DNA of 64,000 nucleotides from Prochlorococcus sp. AG-388-A04 (GCA_003279935.1 QCGL01000002.1:62001-126000), one strand, 5' to 3'. Shown: positions 48,850-58,941, numbered from the stretch's first letter. Translations and numbers: made by a program. The notes: a model not told the origin generated them from the sequence alone.

Positions 48850-50310
48850 ATGTGTGGAATTGTTGGAATTGTTTCTTGTGATGATGTAAATCAACAGATT
48901 TATGACAGTCTTTTGCTACTGCAGCACAGAGGTCAAGATTCAACCGGAATAGCTACAATGGAAGATACTATTTTTCATATACACAAGGCTAAAGGACAAG
49001 TAAATACTGCTTATAGAACAAGAGATATGAGGAATTTAATAGGAAAAATTGGTTTAGGGCATGTTAGGTATGCAACTAAAGGTTCAGCAGAAAGTGTTGA
49101 AGAAGCACAACCTTTTTATGTTAATGCTCCTTATGGAATAGTTTTGATTCATAATGGAAACCTTACTAATACAAGAGACCTAGAGAAACAATTATTTAAT
49201 GTAGATAAACGTCATACAAATTCTTCAAGTGATACTGAAATGTTGTTAAACATATTCGCAACTGAATTACAAGAACAAATCCATAATCAAGATTTAGAGC
49301 CAGATATTATTTTTAATGCAGTTAAAAACTTACATAAAAGAATTCAAGGTTCATATGCTTCAATTGCTTTAATTTCAGGGCATGGCTTATTAGCTTTTAG
49401 AGATCCTTTTGGTATAAGACCTTTAGTACTTGGAAAAAGAATTTCTCTTACTACTCAAAAGGAAGAGTGGATGGTGGCAAGTGAGTCTTTAGTATTGGAA
49501 AATAATGATTATCAAGTTGTTAGAGATGTTGAGCCTGGTGAGGCAATTTTTATAACCCATAATGGTGAATTATTTACAAAGCAATGCTCAGAAAACCCAA
49601 GATTATTTCCTTGTGCCTTTGAATATGTCTATTTAGCTAGACCAGATTCCGTGATGAACGGAATCTCAGTCTATCAAGCACGTTTGAAAATGGGTGATTA
49701 TTTAGCTGAAACAATTAAGCAAACAATAAAGTCTGGGGATGTCGATGTGGTAATGCCTATTCCTGATTCTTCACGTCCTGCGGCAATGCAAGTTGCTAGG
49801 CAGTTGGGGATAGAGTATAGAGAAGGGTTTTTTAAAAATAGATATGTTGGAAGAACTTTCATAATGCCTGGCCATCAAAAACGTAAACAATCTGTAAGGC
49901 AAAAGTTGAATGCTATGAGTACAGAATTTAAAAACAAAAATGTACTAATAGTCGATGATTCTATAGTGAGAGGTACTACATCAAAACAAATAGTGCAAAT
50001 GGCAAAAGATGCTGGTGCAAACAAAGTTTTTTTTACTTCAGCAGCTCCTCCAGTTAGATATCCTCATGTTTATGGAATTAATATGCCTAATAGGGATGAA
50101 TTAATTGCTCATGATAGATCAATAATTGAAATAGCAGAAAAGCTTGAAATAGATCATCTTGTATATCAAAGTGTTGATAACTTGAGAAAATCTATAATTA
50201 ATGATTCTCCCATTCAAGAATTAGAAATGAGTTGTTTTACTGGTTCTTATGTTACCGGTACGGTAAATCAAGAATATTTAAAATGGGTTGAAAATGAATA
50301 TAATTCTTAA
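48850..50310 (+). CDS. purF: Amidophosphoribosyltransferase
   Basis: First committed step of purine synthesis: PRPP plus glutamine to phosphoribosylamine. The 486 residues start MCGIVGI, leaving the catalytic Cys at the mature N-terminus without a propeptide. [26 protein letters not shown] and LIHNGNLTN form the glutaminase domain; the PRPP loop is [18 protein letters not shown] near residue 362. Of the four cysteines that bind the [4Fe-4S] cluster in Bacillus-type PurF, only two positions keep Cys ([13 protein letters not shown]); the others are His (YPHVYG) and Glu (EMSC). It resembles the cluster-free E. coli enzyme closely. Confidence 0.97.
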   Translation: MCGIVGIVSCDDVNQQIYDSLLLLQHRGQDSTGIATMEDTIFHIHKAKGQVNTAYRTRDMRNLIGKIGLGHVRYATKGSAESVEEAQPFYVNAPYGIVLIHNGNLTNTRDLEKQLFNVDKRHTNSSSDTEMLLNIFATELQEQIHNQDLEPDIIFNAVKNLHKRIQGSYASIALISGHGLLAFRDPFGIRPLVLGKRISLTTQKEEWMVASESLVLENNDYQVVRDVEPGEAIFITHNGELFTKQCSENPRLFPCAFEYVYLARPDSVMNGISVYQARLKMGDYLAETIKQTIKSGDVDVVMPIPDSSRPAAMQVARQLGIEYREGFFKNRYVGRTFIMPGHQKRKQSVRQKLNAMSTEFKNKNVLIVDDSIVRGTTSKQIVQMAKDAGANKVFFTSAAPPVRYPHVYGINMPNRDELIAHDRSIIEIAEKLEIDHLVYQSVDNLRKSIINDSPIQELEMSCFTGSYVTGTVNQEYLKWVENEYNS

Positions 50311-52748
50311 TTCATATAATTTTCTAGGCGATAACAATTTTCAAGATATTCATCTTTCTCTAAATTCAAAAAATCTATTTTAAGAATATTTTTGCTAGAT
50401 TCAATACCAATTTTGTTTAAGTTTAATCTTGCAGATTTATTTTTATTCGTTTCAATATCAATATATTGGTTGCTAGATAGAACTGAAATAAAATGGTCAT
50501 CTTTAAGTTGAATTTTCTCATTTACATAGCCTAATTTAGAATTATAAGAATTATAAATATCATCAATTCCCAGTTTAAAAAACTTCCCTTTTTTAGAAAC
50601 TAAGTAAAGTATATCTTTATCCTTACTTTTACAACAAGAAACTATTTGCTCTTTAGGTAAAAGATTAACCAATAATAGTCCAAGCGATTGTTTTGTACTT
50701 GGGTTTAAGTATTTATTAGATAAATCAAATTTAAAAAGCCTACCAATAGAAGTTAATATTACTAATTGTTGTTCTTTGTTGAAAATAAATGAATCAATAA
50801 TACTTGTAGAATCTTTTAATTTGGTAATTGAAAAGATCCTATTACTTTTTATCATATCTTTATCAAATAAAACTTTTTTAAACCTTCCATCAGAACTCAA
50901 AATGCATAAATAATTTTTTACGTCACTTTCCAGATAATGAAAATTTATTATTTCTATTGGGTCTATATTTCCTAAAACTTTTTTATCTAGTTTATGGTCA
51001 TTATTAATGTTTGATTTCCAATCGATTTGTAGAGTTTTTCCTGAAGATGTAATTCCAATAATTTTTAAATTTTTATGAATTTTACATATAAACTTTTGAA
51101 CATTTTTATTATCTATAAATTTATTTTCATGATCTAATAATTTTTTGTAGTTATTATAAATTATTTTTTTAAAATAAAATCTATTATCTACTGATATTTT
51201 TGTTTCTTTGTTTATAAGGTCTTCTAATATTTGATTATTTATAGTATCTATTTCTTCTTCTTGATTAATATCTTTCAAAATTTTTGTTTTTCTTTTTACG
51301 TTAAATTTCTTTTTTAACCTCTTCAGCTCTTCAATTAAAGTGTCAAGCAATAATCTTCTGTTATTTAAAAGATTATTCAGATATTTCTTCTTTTCAAGTA
51401 ATTCTCTCATCTCAATGTCTATTTGCTTCCTTTCTAAGGTTGTTAATTTCTTTAGAGGCATGCTCAAAACTGCATTTGCTTGATTTTCAGTTAGTTTAAG
51501 TTTGACCATTAATATTGATTTGGCTTCAGTTGCATTTTCTGAGTTTTGAATAATCTCAATAATATTTTTTATATTTTTAGTTGCTATTGAAAACCCTTCC
51601 ATTATTTCAAATTTTTCTGATGCAATTTTTAAAAAATAATTTGTTCTTTTTCTAATTGTTTCTTCCCTAAATTCTAAAAAATAATTTAGATATCTTCTTA
51701 GCGTAAGTTGAATAGGTTTACCGTTAACTAAAGCTAAAAATATTGCACCAAAATTAGATTGTAATGCTGTTTTTTTGAATAAATTTGATACTACAATTTC
51801 AGAATTTGTATCTTTTTTGAGTTCAATAACTATCCTCATTCCGTCTCTATCACTTTCATCTCTAATATCAGATATCCCATCAATTTTTCCTAGATTTACT
51901 AATTCTGCAAGCTTTTCAATCCATCCTGCTTTACTTATTTGATAAGGTAGTTCCGAAATTATAAGCGCATTTCTTTTATGCTTTCCTTTCCCTAAATTAA
52001 TCTCTTCATTTTTAATTACTCCCCGTACAGTTATAGATCCTCTTCCCCTTTGGTAGACTTCATACATTGCACTATTGCAAATTAATTCTCCTCCAGTTGG
52101 AAAATCAGGTCCTAATATAATTTTCGACAATCTTAAGTCGCTTATTTCTTTATTTTGTATAAGGGCAATTAAACCATCAACTATTTCACCAAGATTGTGT
52201 GGGGGAATATTCGTTGCCATACCAACAGCGATTCCTGAGGAACCATTTAATAATAAAAAGGGTAATTGTGCCGGCAATATGTCAGGTTCTTGTTGTGAAC
52301 CGTCAAAATTATTTGAGTAACTTACTGTTTCAGATCCAATTTCTTGAAGAAAACATTCATGAGATATTGGAGCTAAACGTGTCTCTGTATATCTCATTGC
52401 AGCTGGCGGATCATTATCAACAGATCCAAAATTCCCATGACCATCAAGAGTTGGATATTTTGTAGAAAAATCTTGAACTAATCTAACCAGCGCCTCATAG
52501 ACTGCCTGATCTCCATGAGGATGGTATTTCCCTAGTACATCACCAACAACTCTGGCACATTTTCTGAATGGTCTATCTGGAGTAAGTCCTAATTCATGCA
52601 TTGCAAAAAGAATTCTTCTTTGGACTGGTTTCAGTCCATCCCTCGCATCAGGTAAAGCACGTCCTATTATCACGCTCATTGCGTATTCCAAATAGGAACG
52701 TTGCATTTCTTCCTGCAACGATATAGAAGTGAATTTTTCCTTAGTCAT
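50307..52748 (-). CDS. Type IIA topoisomerase A subunit (GyrA/ParC paralogue)
   Basis: DNA-cleaving subunit of 813 residues. The breakage-reunion domain has [21 protein letters not shown] near residue 30, [22 protein letters not shown] near residue 70-90 and the catalytic tyrosine in [10 protein letters not shown] near residue 118. The C-terminal beta-pinwheel (about residues 520-800) is degenerate and lysine-rich, and the GyrA box (QRRGGKG) that allows negative supercoiling is not seen. That favours a ParC-like or divergent role over true gyrase. ATG at 52748. It ends in a shared TTAA with purF. Confidence 0.92.
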   Translation of the reverse strand: MTKEKFTSISLQEEMQRSYLEYAMSVIIGRALPDARDGLKPVQRRILFAMHELGLTPDRPFRKCARVVGDVLGKYHPHGDQAVYEALVRLVQDFSTKYPTLDGHGNFGSVDNDPPAAMRYTETRLAPISHECFLQEIGSETVSYSNNFDGSQQEPDILPAQLPFLLLNGSSGIAVGMATNIPPHNLGEIVDGLIALIQNKEISDLRLSKIILGPDFPTGGELICNSAMYEVYQRGRGSITVRGVIKNEEINLGKGKHKRNALIISELPYQISKAGWIEKLAELVNLGKIDGISDIRDESDRDGMRIVIELKKDTNSEIVVSNLFKKTALQSNFGAIFLALVNGKPIQLTLRRYLNYFLEFREETIRKRTNYFLKIASEKFEIMEGFSIATKNIKNIIEIIQNSENATEAKSILMVKLKLTENQANAVLSMPLKKLTTLERKQIDIEMRELLEKKKYLNNLLNNRRLLLDTLIEELKRLKKKFNVKRKTKILKDINQEEEIDTINNQILEDLINKETKISVDNRFYFKKIIYNNYKKLLDHENKFIDNKNVQKFICKIHKNLKIIGITSSGKTLQIDWKSNINNDHKLDKKVLGNIDPIEIINFHYLESDVKNYLCILSSDGRFKKVLFDKDMIKSNRIFSITKLKDSTSIIDSFIFNKEQQLVILTSIGRLFKFDLSNKYLNPSTKQSLGLLLVNLLPKEQIVSCCKSKDKDILYLVSKKGKFFKLGIDDIYNSYNSKLGYVNEKIQLKDDHFISVLSSNQYIDIETNKNKSARLNLNKIGIESSKNILKIDFLNLEKDEYLENCYRLENYMN

Positions 52749-52835
52749 TTAATAGGAAATTTACAAAAAGCTTTCATAGACTAAATTAAGATTAATAGGT
52801 AAATAAATATTTACCAGTATTAATAGTCGGGAAAT

Positions 52836-53690
52836 TTATTTAATTTTTGTTTTTGCAACTAATACTTCTTTCTTAATTTGAGGATTTTCAAAAAGTTTTT
52901 CAGTAGAACTTTGTAGTTTTTCACCCCAAAGCTGTTCTTCTCTATAATTAAGGTCAACATAATTTGGGTCTTTATTTAAAGCTTTTTTTGCCAAAACTAT
53001 TGCTTTATTAATGTCCTTATTTTTTAAGCATGAAGCAAGTGCTAATAGTGGTTCTGCGTTTTCCTCAAGTTCTATAGCCTTTTTAAAAGAGATAATAGAA
53101 AGATTAATGTTATTTAGTTCAAAATATGCTAAGCCTTGGTTGTTAATTGCTTGCCAAAAATCTTTTTTAATTTTTAATGCTTTATCAAATTCCTCTATGG
53201 CTTTTTCATAATTTTTTTCCATTAAATAAATATTTCCTAATTGAAATATTGCTTTAAAGTTTTCAGGAAGGATTTTAATTCCTGATAGTAAAGAAATTTT
53301 TGCTTTTTTTATTTTTGATTGTTTTAAATATATAGTACTTTTTGCAAAATATATTTCACCCATTTTGGGGTTTATCTTCTGAGCATTATCTAATGAAATC
53401 AATGCATCATCATATAATTTGCTGGCAATTTGAGTTTCAGCTAGAATAGTCCACAATGTTTCATTTTTATTATTCATTTTTACAGCTAATTTTGCTAAAT
53501 TCAAACTATCTTTGATTTGTCCAAAATATAGAAGCTGATAAGCTTCTTTTCCAACTGATAAACCTTGTTTTTCTAAGCTTTTTGTTTCTGGGAAATAATA
53601 ATATGGTATTAAAGCTTTTAAACTTTCAGCGATAAAAACATGGCTACTAATTATTGAAAAAAATAATATTTTTAAAAAAGACTTTTTCAT
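52836..53690 (-). CDS. Exported TPR-repeat protein
   Basis: A 284-residue protein with an N-terminal signal sequence (MKKSFLKILFFSIISSHVFIA) and about five tetratricopeptide repeats from residues 60 to 245; the clearest are FKAIFQLGNIYLMEKNYEKA with IEEFDKALKIKK and the following NNQGLAYFELNNINLSI. Such proteins serve as protein-binding scaffolds; the partner is unknown. The last 25 residues are lysine-rich. ATG at 53690, 4 bases after the queG stop on the same strand, so the two are likely co-transcribed. Confidence 0.85.
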   Translation of the reverse strand: MKKSFLKILFFSIISSHVFIAESLKALIPYYYFPETKSLEKQGLSVGKEAYQLLYFGQIKDSLNLAKLAVKMNNKNETLWTILAETQIASKLYDDALISLDNAQKINPKMGEIYFAKSTIYLKQSKIKKAKISLLSGIKILPENFKAIFQLGNIYLMEKNYEKAIEEFDKALKIKKDFWQAINNQGLAYFELNNINLSIISFKKAIELEENAEPLLALASCLKNKDINKAIVLAKKALNKDPNYVDLNYREEQLWGEKLQSSTEKLFENPQIKKEVLVAKTKIK

Positions 53691-53694
53691 ATTT

Positions 53695-54639
53695 TTATGT
53701 ATTTTTAAGCATTGCTTTTATATTTCTTTTCCACATCCATGGTTTTATTCTTTTTAATGTAGTTCCTTGAAGATTTTTTTCCCATTTTTTTTCATCCCAA
53801 TTTAATGCTTCAATGTTTAAATTTTTAACCCATGATTTTGGATAAGCTTCAACACTCTTATTGAATGGAGCTGCTTTATTCCAAGGACATACATCTTGGC
53901 AAATATCACAACCAGCAATCCATCCATTCAAATGTTTTTCAACATGTTTTGGAAAAGTTTGATTTCTATTTTCAATAGTGTGGTATGCAATGCATAGTTC
54001 AGAATTAATAACAAAAGGTTCTGTTATTGCATTTGTCGGACATTTTTCAATACATTTTTCACACCCCCCACATAGAGATTGGGATAAGTTGTCAGGGGCA
54101 AAATCTTCTGAAAGAATCAAAAATCCTAATGTTAGCCATGATCCAAAGTCTTTATTAATAAGATTACTATTTTTGCCTATCCAACCAAGACCTGCTTCTT
54201 CTGCCCAAGCTTTTTCCAGAAGAGGAGATGTATCAACGCAAATTTTCCACTTGCAATTTGGAACTTCAGTATTAATCCATTTTCCTATTTTTTTCAATTT
54301 CTTAGTAATAAGTTTGTGATAATCTTCTCCTTGACCAAATTTACCAATTTTGAATTTTGCTTTTTCTTTGTGTTCTTCACTTAAATAGTTAAATCCAACA
54401 GTTAAAACACTTTTTGCTCCATTTAAAAGAGATTCTATACTTTTTCTTTTTTCGGCTTCCATCCATTTCATTTCTGAATGATAATTATTTTCTAACCATC
54501 TTTCTAAGGCTTTAGTTCTTAGTTTTAGGCGAGAACTTCCTGGGATTGATGCTATTCCAGATACGGCAAAACCCTCTAATATTGCTCGTTTTTTTAGCTT
54601 ATCACTGAATTCTTTTTTATTTTTAATCATATTTCTCAT
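53695..54639 (-). CDS. queG: Epoxyqueuosine reductase
   Basis: Cobalamin- and iron-sulfur-dependent enzyme that reduces epoxyqueuosine to queuosine in tRNA, the last step of the pathway begun by queE and queC at 11-12.6 kb. The 314 residues have two ferredoxin-like cluster motifs, CGGCEKCIEKCP near residue 190 and CDICQDVCPWN near residue 245, and the substrate region KWKICVDTSPLLEKAWAEEAG. Starts at 54639 (chosen) or ATG 54630 are both plausible; a TTG at 54663 is not preferred. It diverges from the DUF502 gene over 146 bases. Confidence 0.95.
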   Translation of the reverse strand: MRNMIKNKKEFSDKLKKRAILEGFAVSGIASIPGSSRLKLRTKALERWLENNYHSEMKWMEAEKRKSIESLLNGAKSVLTVGFNYLSEEHKEKAKFKIGKFGQGEDYHKLITKKLKKIGKWINTEVPNCKWKICVDTSPLLEKAWAEEAGLGWIGKNSNLINKDFGSWLTLGFLILSEDFAPDNLSQSLCGGCEKCIEKCPTNAITEPFVINSELCIAYHTIENRNQTFPKHVEKHLNGWIAGCDICQDVCPWNKAAPFNKSVEAYPKSWVKNLNIEALNWDEKKWEKNLQGTTLKRIKPWMWKRNIKAMLKNT

Positions 54640-54785
54640 TTTTATATTATGAATTAGATTCAAATAAATAGTGTTTTAAACTAATAAACTAATAAATAAT
54701 TTAAATTTATTAAAAATAAATATATCCCTATTAAGGAAAACTAGCTAAATTGTTAGTAAAATGAATAAAATTAGGAACTTTAATT

Positions 54786-55523
54786 TTGGTTGAATCTACT
54801 CCAAGTCAAGATTCGAACCTAGGAACTAGGCTCCAACAAGATTTAAAAAATGATCTGATAGCAGGGTTATTAGTTGTTATTCCATTGGCAACCACTATTT
54901 GGCTTTCTTCTATTGTTAGTAAATTTGTTCTTACATTAGTTACTTCAGTCCCTAAGCAATTAAACCCCTTTATTACATTAAATCCTTTATTACAAGATTT
55001 AATTAATTTAACCTTAGGTTTAACAGTACCTTTATTGGCAATTTTGCTTATTGGTTTGATGGCGAGAAATTTTGTTGGGAGGTGGTTGTTAGAATTTGGA
55101 GAAGGTACTTTATCAAAGATTCCAGTTGCAGGAGCAGTTTATAAAACTCTTAAACAATTACTTGAAACTTTTTTAAGTAATAAATCCAATAGATTTAGAA
55201 GAGTTGTTTTAGTAGAGTATCCACGAGAGGGTTTATTTAGTGTTGGGTTTGTAACTGGGGATGTTGGCCCATCACTTCAATCAGAATTAGATGAGAAATT
55301 ATTAAGTGTTTTTATACCTACTGCCCCCAACCCAACGACTGGTTGGTATACATTAGTTCCTGAATCTTCTGTTAAAGATCTTGCTATTTCAGTAGAGGAT
55401 GCATTTAGAACAATTATTTCTGTTGGTATTGTTAATCCTGACGAAAAAGATAGCTCTTCAAATCCGACTTTTTCTAAATTATTTTCCCAACTAAGAGCTT
55501 CTACAAATACTTCGTCTACGTAA
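54786..55523 (+). CDS. DUF502 family membrane protein
   Basis: A 245-residue protein of the DUF502 family, shared by cyanobacteria and plants (COV-like proteins). The first membrane helix is IAGLLVVIPLATTIWLSSIV (about residues 25-45), preceded by the family-typical RLQQDLKND. The second is LTVPLLAILLIGLMA (about residues 76-92). A soluble domain follows with IPVAGAVYKTLKQLLETF, VVLVEYPREGLFSVGF and VFIPTAPNPTTGWYTLVP. Function is unknown. TTG at 54786 is the start, as there is no early ATG. nusB starts 3 bases after the stop, then ftsY, suggesting a transcription unit. Confidence 0.88.
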   Translation: MVESTPSQDSNLGTRLQQDLKNDLIAGLLVVIPLATTIWLSSIVSKFVLTLVTSVPKQLNPFITLNPLLQDLINLTLGLTVPLLAILLIGLMARNFVGRWLLEFGEGTLSKIPVAGAVYKTLKQLLETFLSNKSNRFRRVVLVEYPREGLFSVGFVTGDVGPSLQSELDEKLLSVFIPTAPNPTTGWYTLVPESSVKDLAISVEDAFRTIISVGIVNPDEKDSSSNPTFSKLFSQLRASTNTSST

Positions 55524-55526
55524 TTA

Positions 55527-56153
55527 ATGCATAACAGATCGCTATCACGAGAATTATCTTTACTTTCATTAGGTCTTATCAAAGATACGGGAAATTTAGA
55601 ATTAAATAAAATTCAAATTGATGAAATTTTTGAATCTGCTTTAGATTCTTTAATAAATCACTGTAGAGATGAGTTAGATAATTGTGAAGCAGATTTAGAA
55701 AATGTATCGCAATACATTTTAGATAGCGAATTAAAGGAAGGTAGTATTTCTTCTTTTGGAAATGTTCGAGATGAACTTAAAAAAGCTTTTTATAAAATGG
55801 AATCAGTAATGAACTCACTTTCAGTTACTTTAGACTTTCCAAAATTGATTGTTTTAAGTAATCAAAATGATATGAGAGAAGATGTAAATCATAGAATTTT
55901 GATTATAATTAATAACTTACAATCTATAGATTCTGAAATTGATCAAGTAATGGATGGATGGAGATTAAAAAGGTTGCCTAGGGTTGATCGTGATATTTTA
56001 CGTTTAGCTTATGTTGATATTAATTTTTTAGATACTCCTATTCCAGTTGCATGTGATGAGGCTGTAAATCTAGCAAATAAATATTGTGATACACAAGGTA
56101 GAAAAATGATAAATGGGGTTTTAAGGAGATTGCAAAGAGTTAAGGTGAAGTAA
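55527..56153 (+). CDS. nusB: Transcription antitermination protein NusB
   Basis: RNA-binding factor that joins NusE/S10 in rRNA antitermination. The protein is 208 residues, longer than the 139 of E. coli, because of an insertion between the N-terminal SRELSLLSLGLI (about residue 5) and the conserved C-terminal part with INNLQSIDSEIDQVMDGWRL, then RLPRVDRDILRLAYVDINF and NLANKYCDTQGRKMINGVL. The added stretch (about residues 25-125) is helical and acidic. ATG at 55527. It is followed by ftsY after 59 bases. Confidence 0.95.
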   Translation: MHNRSLSRELSLLSLGLIKDTGNLELNKIQIDEIFESALDSLINHCRDELDNCEADLENVSQYILDSELKEGSISSFGNVRDELKKAFYKMESVMNSLSVTLDFPKLIVLSNQNDMREDVNHRILIIINNLQSIDSEIDQVMDGWRLKRLPRVDRDILRLAYVDINFLDTPIPVACDEAVNLANKYCDTQGRKMINGVLRRLQRVKVK

Positions 56154-56212
56154 TTATTTGATATAAATCAATAATTTTTTATAATTTAATTAAATACGAT
56201 TTAAAAATATTT

Positions 56213-57460
56213 ATGACTAATAATGAATCTGATAAATCTCGAGAATGGGCTTCGCAAGCTTATGCTTTGTTAAAACAAAAACAAGAATTAAAAAAACAAG
56301 AAGATCAACTAAAAGCAGAACAATTAAAGGTAGAAGAACTAAAAGCAGAACAATTAAAGGTAGAAGAACTAAAAGCAGAACAATTAAAGGTAGAAGTTGA
56401 TAAACAGAATTGTTCTAATTTGCAAGATGATACAGAAGTTAAATTAGGAGATTTTGATGATGATTTTACTTGGTCAGCAATGGTGTTAGCTGCGCAGGGC
56501 AAAAAAGTAAATGAAATATCAATTGACGAAATAGATTGGTTGAGTAAATTACGAAGAGGATTAGAAGAAACAAGAAAAGGTTTTGTATCAGAATTATTAG
56601 ATAAATTAGGAGATGATCCACTTACACCAGAATCTTTAGATGATTTAGAAACGCTATTAATAAGAGCCGATGTTGGTATTGATTCAACAGATAAAGTAAT
56701 TAATTTACTTAGAAAAAAATTAAATGAGGAAGTTGTTGGAGGAGAAGAAGGTATTAAATTTTTAAAAGATGAGTTACGAGCAATTATTGATAAACCAATA
56801 AAAAATTCTGGAACAAATATTCTTATTCCACAAAAGGGGAAGTTGAATGTTTGGCTAATAGTGGGAGTAAATGGAGTTGGCAAAACAACAACTTTGGGTA
56901 AACTTGCTTATTTGTCATCAAAAAGTAATTACAAAACTTTAATAGCAGCAGCAGATACTTTCAGAGCAGCAGCCGTAGAACAATTACAGGTATGGGGTGA
57001 TAGAAGTAAAGTAGATGTTATTTCGAATCAATCGAAAAATGCAGATCCAGCAGCAGTAGTTTTTGATGCTATTAACGCAGCAAATAAACGCAAAAGTGAC
57101 CTATTACTCGTAGATACTGCAGGAAGGCTCCAAAATAAAAATAATCTTATGGATGAATTATCAAAAATAAAGAAAATTATTGATAAAAAAGTTCCTAATG
57201 CAATTATTGAATCTTTATTAGTTCTAGATGCTAGTCAAGGACAAAATGGATTAAAGCAGGCAAAAAGTTTTGCAAAATCTGCAAATTTAAGTGGTGCAAT
57301 TATTACTAAATTAGATGGTACTTCAAGAGGTGGGGTATCTCTTGCTGTTTCTGCAGAAGTCAATCTGCCAATAAGATTTATCGGAGCTGGAGAGGGAATT
57401 AAAGATTTAAGACCTTTTAATAGCTTTGAGTTTGTTGAGGCTTTGCTTGCTGATAGATGA
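56213..57460 (+). CDS. ftsY: Signal recognition particle receptor FtsY
   Basis: GTPase that docks SRP-bound ribosomes at the membrane. The 415 residues comprise a charged N-terminal region (about 1-105), the N helical bundle and the G domain with GVNGVGKTTTLGKLA near residue 222, ADTFRAAAVEQL, LLVDTAGRLQNK and ITKLDGTSRGGVSL. The end shows GAGEGIKDLRPF. The N-terminal region contains a threefold decapeptide repeat (LKAEQLKVEE). ATG at 56213. It is between nusB and the PP2C-type phosphatase. Confidence 0.97.
   Translation: MTNNESDKSREWASQAYALLKQKQELKKQEDQLKAEQLKVEELKAEQLKVEELKAEQLKVEVDKQNCSNLQDDTEVKLGDFDDDFTWSAMVLAAQGKKVNEISIDEIDWLSKLRRGLEETRKGFVSELLDKLGDDPLTPESLDDLETLLIRADVGIDSTDKVINLLRKKLNEEVVGGEEGIKFLKDELRAIIDKPIKNSGTNILIPQKGKLNVWLIVGVNGVGKTTTLGKLAYLSSKSNYKTLIAAADTFRAAAVEQLQVWGDRSKVDVISNQSKNADPAAVVFDAINAANKRKSDLLLVDTAGRLQNKNNLMDELSKIKKIIDKKVPNAIIESLLVLDASQGQNGLKQAKSFAKSANLSGAIITKLDGTSRGGVSLAVSAEVNLPIRFIGAGEGIKDLRPFNSFEFVEALLADR
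56309..56398 (+). repeat. Three tandem 30-base repeats inside ftsY
   Basis: The unit beginning ctaaaagcagaacaattaa occurs at 56309-56338, 56339-56368 and 56369-56398. The first two copies are identical and the third differs only in its last bases. The period is in frame and encodes LKAEQLKVEE, a charged helical decapeptide, in the FtsY N-terminal region. Confidence 0.97.
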
Positions 57461-57527
57461 AAATTTAATTAATTTTTTTTAAAATCGTATTTTTAGTGTT
57501 ACAACATACCTATGGCTTCTATTTGTT

Positions 57528-58883
57528 TTGTCTAAAAACCAGAAACAAAAATTATTGTCTAATGACATAATTCAAGAATTTTTAGAAAAGGATTATAAAC
57601 TTCCTCTTGATGAGAATGATAAATTTATAGAAACAGTATCTTCATTATCTTATTATTTAAAATCTTTTTCAAATATAAAAAGATTTCTGGATTATATTTC
57701 TTTAATTTTAAAACATACTTTTACTCAACAATTAAGTCTTGTTATTCCTATCAATGAAAAAGGAGAAATATGGAAAGAAAATATTAAGTTTGCTGGAGCA
57801 ACAAAAAATTTAAAAATGGATGGTGCAATAAAATGTTATTTTAATAATTTTGATTTTTCTAAAAATTTTAAACTTAAAGAAGGAACTTCTTTTGAAAAAG
57901 TTTTAAATAATAAATTTAAAAAATATGTAATTAAGTCTTATAAAGTTATTTCCCGGGGAAAATGTAGAGGATTTGTATATACCTTTAGAAATGATTCTTT
58001 AAATGATTCTTTAAATGATTCTTTAAAATATGAGCGTAATTTAAACTTTATTATTAGTTGTTTGGCAATTGGTTTAGAAAATTATTCATTAATTAAAACA
58101 AAAAAAAAGAATGAAAATGTAGCTAGAGAAATTTCTATCGGAGCAGAAATCCAATCGCAACTTTTACCTGATTTTTGTCCAATCATTTTTGGTGTGGATT
58201 TAGCTGCGCACTGTAGACCAGCTCTTCAATTAGGAGGAGATTATTATGATTTCATGTCTTTGAAAACAAATATTTCTAAAAAGAGGCCGGAAAAGGCAAG
58301 GTGGGCTTTAGTTATTGGAGACGTTATGGGGAAGGGTCTTCCTGCAGGCCTTTTGATGACCATGTTAAGGGGAATGCTAAGGGCAGAGGTTTTGACTGGT
58401 TTGCCTCCAGACAGAATATTACATGATTTAAATCAGTTAGCTATTTATGATTTGGATCAATCGCATAGATTTATAACTTTATTTTATTCTGATTATGATC
58501 CTAGAACAAAAAAATTAAGGTATGCAAATGCAGCACATAATCCTCCTTTGCTTTGGAAAAGCTCTGAGCAAAAAATTATAAAATTAGATTCAGAAGGCTT
58601 TGTTCTTGGTTTGCAAAATGATGCTGAATATCAATGTGGTCAAATACAACTTCGTAAAAAGGATGCAATTCTTTACTATACAGATGGAGTAACTGAAACT
58701 TCTAATGCATTAGGCGAAAGATTTGATGAAGAACGGTTAATTAAATCTTTTTCAAAACTATGTCAGCAATCACTTAAATCTAAAGATATTTTAAATAGGA
58801 TTTATAAGATATTAGATGAATTTACTGGTAAAAATAGACAATTAGAAGATGATGCTTCTATCGTAGTCTTTCAGTTAGATTAG
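57528..58883 (+). CDS. PP2C-type (SpoIIE/RsbU) serine phosphatase with N-terminal sensor region
   Basis: A 451-residue protein. The C-terminal half (about 200-451) is a PPM/SpoIIE phosphatase: EIQSQLLPDFCP, LQLGGDYYDFM, VIGDVMGKGLPAGLLMTMLRG, NAAHNPPLLW, YTDGVTETSNALGERF and the final metal-binding DDASIVVF. The N-terminal 180 residues look like a divergent GAF-type sensor module but I cannot prove it. Such phosphatases usually act on anti-sigma-factor antagonists. The start is TTG at 57528, as ATG at 57512 leads to an early stop. No anti-sigma or antagonist gene is adjacent. An NDSL repeat lies near residues 155-166. Confidence 0.88.
   Translation: MSKNQKQKLLSNDIIQEFLEKDYKLPLDENDKFIETVSSLSYYLKSFSNIKRFLDYISLILKHTFTQQLSLVIPINEKGEIWKENIKFAGATKNLKMDGAIKCYFNNFDFSKNFKLKEGTSFEKVLNNKFKKYVIKSYKVISRGKCRGFVYTFRNDSLNDSLNDSLKYERNLNFIISCLAIGLENYSLIKTKKKNENVAREISIGAEIQSQLLPDFCPIIFGVDLAAHCRPALQLGGDYYDFMSLKTNISKKRPEKARWALVIGDVMGKGLPAGLLMTMLRGMLRAEVLTGLPPDRILHDLNQLAIYDLDQSHRFITLFYSDYDPRTKKLRYANAAHNPPLLWKSSEQKIIKLDSEGFVLGLQNDAEYQCGQIQLRKKDAILYYTDGVTETSNALGERFDEERLIKSFSKLCQQSLKSKDILNRIYKILDEFTGKNRQLEDDASIVVFQLD
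57990..58025 (+). repeat. Three perfect 12-base tandem repeats in the phosphatase gene
   Basis: The unit aatgattcttta is repeated exactly at 57990-58001, 58002-58013 and 58014-58025. It is in frame and encodes Asn-Asp-Ser-Leu three times, between the sensor-like part and the linker helix of the PP2C-type phosphatase. Copy-number changes would keep the frame. Confidence 0.97.
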
Positions 58884-58941
58884 ATTTTTTGTCACATATA
58901 TAAAATAATGCTTTATTAGAAGTAACTAAAGTTTAATTCAT

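Noticed and set aside
54807..54835. A gattcgaacc string that resembles a tRNA T arm
   Set aside because: It encodes DSNLG in the conserved DUF502 N-terminus, and no cloverleaf can be drawn around it.
56309..56398. CRISPR-like 30-base direct repeats
   Set aside because: Copies are adjacent with no spacers and are in frame within ftsY; no cas genes are present.
56305..56883. 192-codon minus-strand open frame across ftsY
   Set aside because: Its C-terminal Ser/Phe/Asn/Cys repeats are the antisense of the ftsY decapeptide repeats; it lies wholly within a clear gene.
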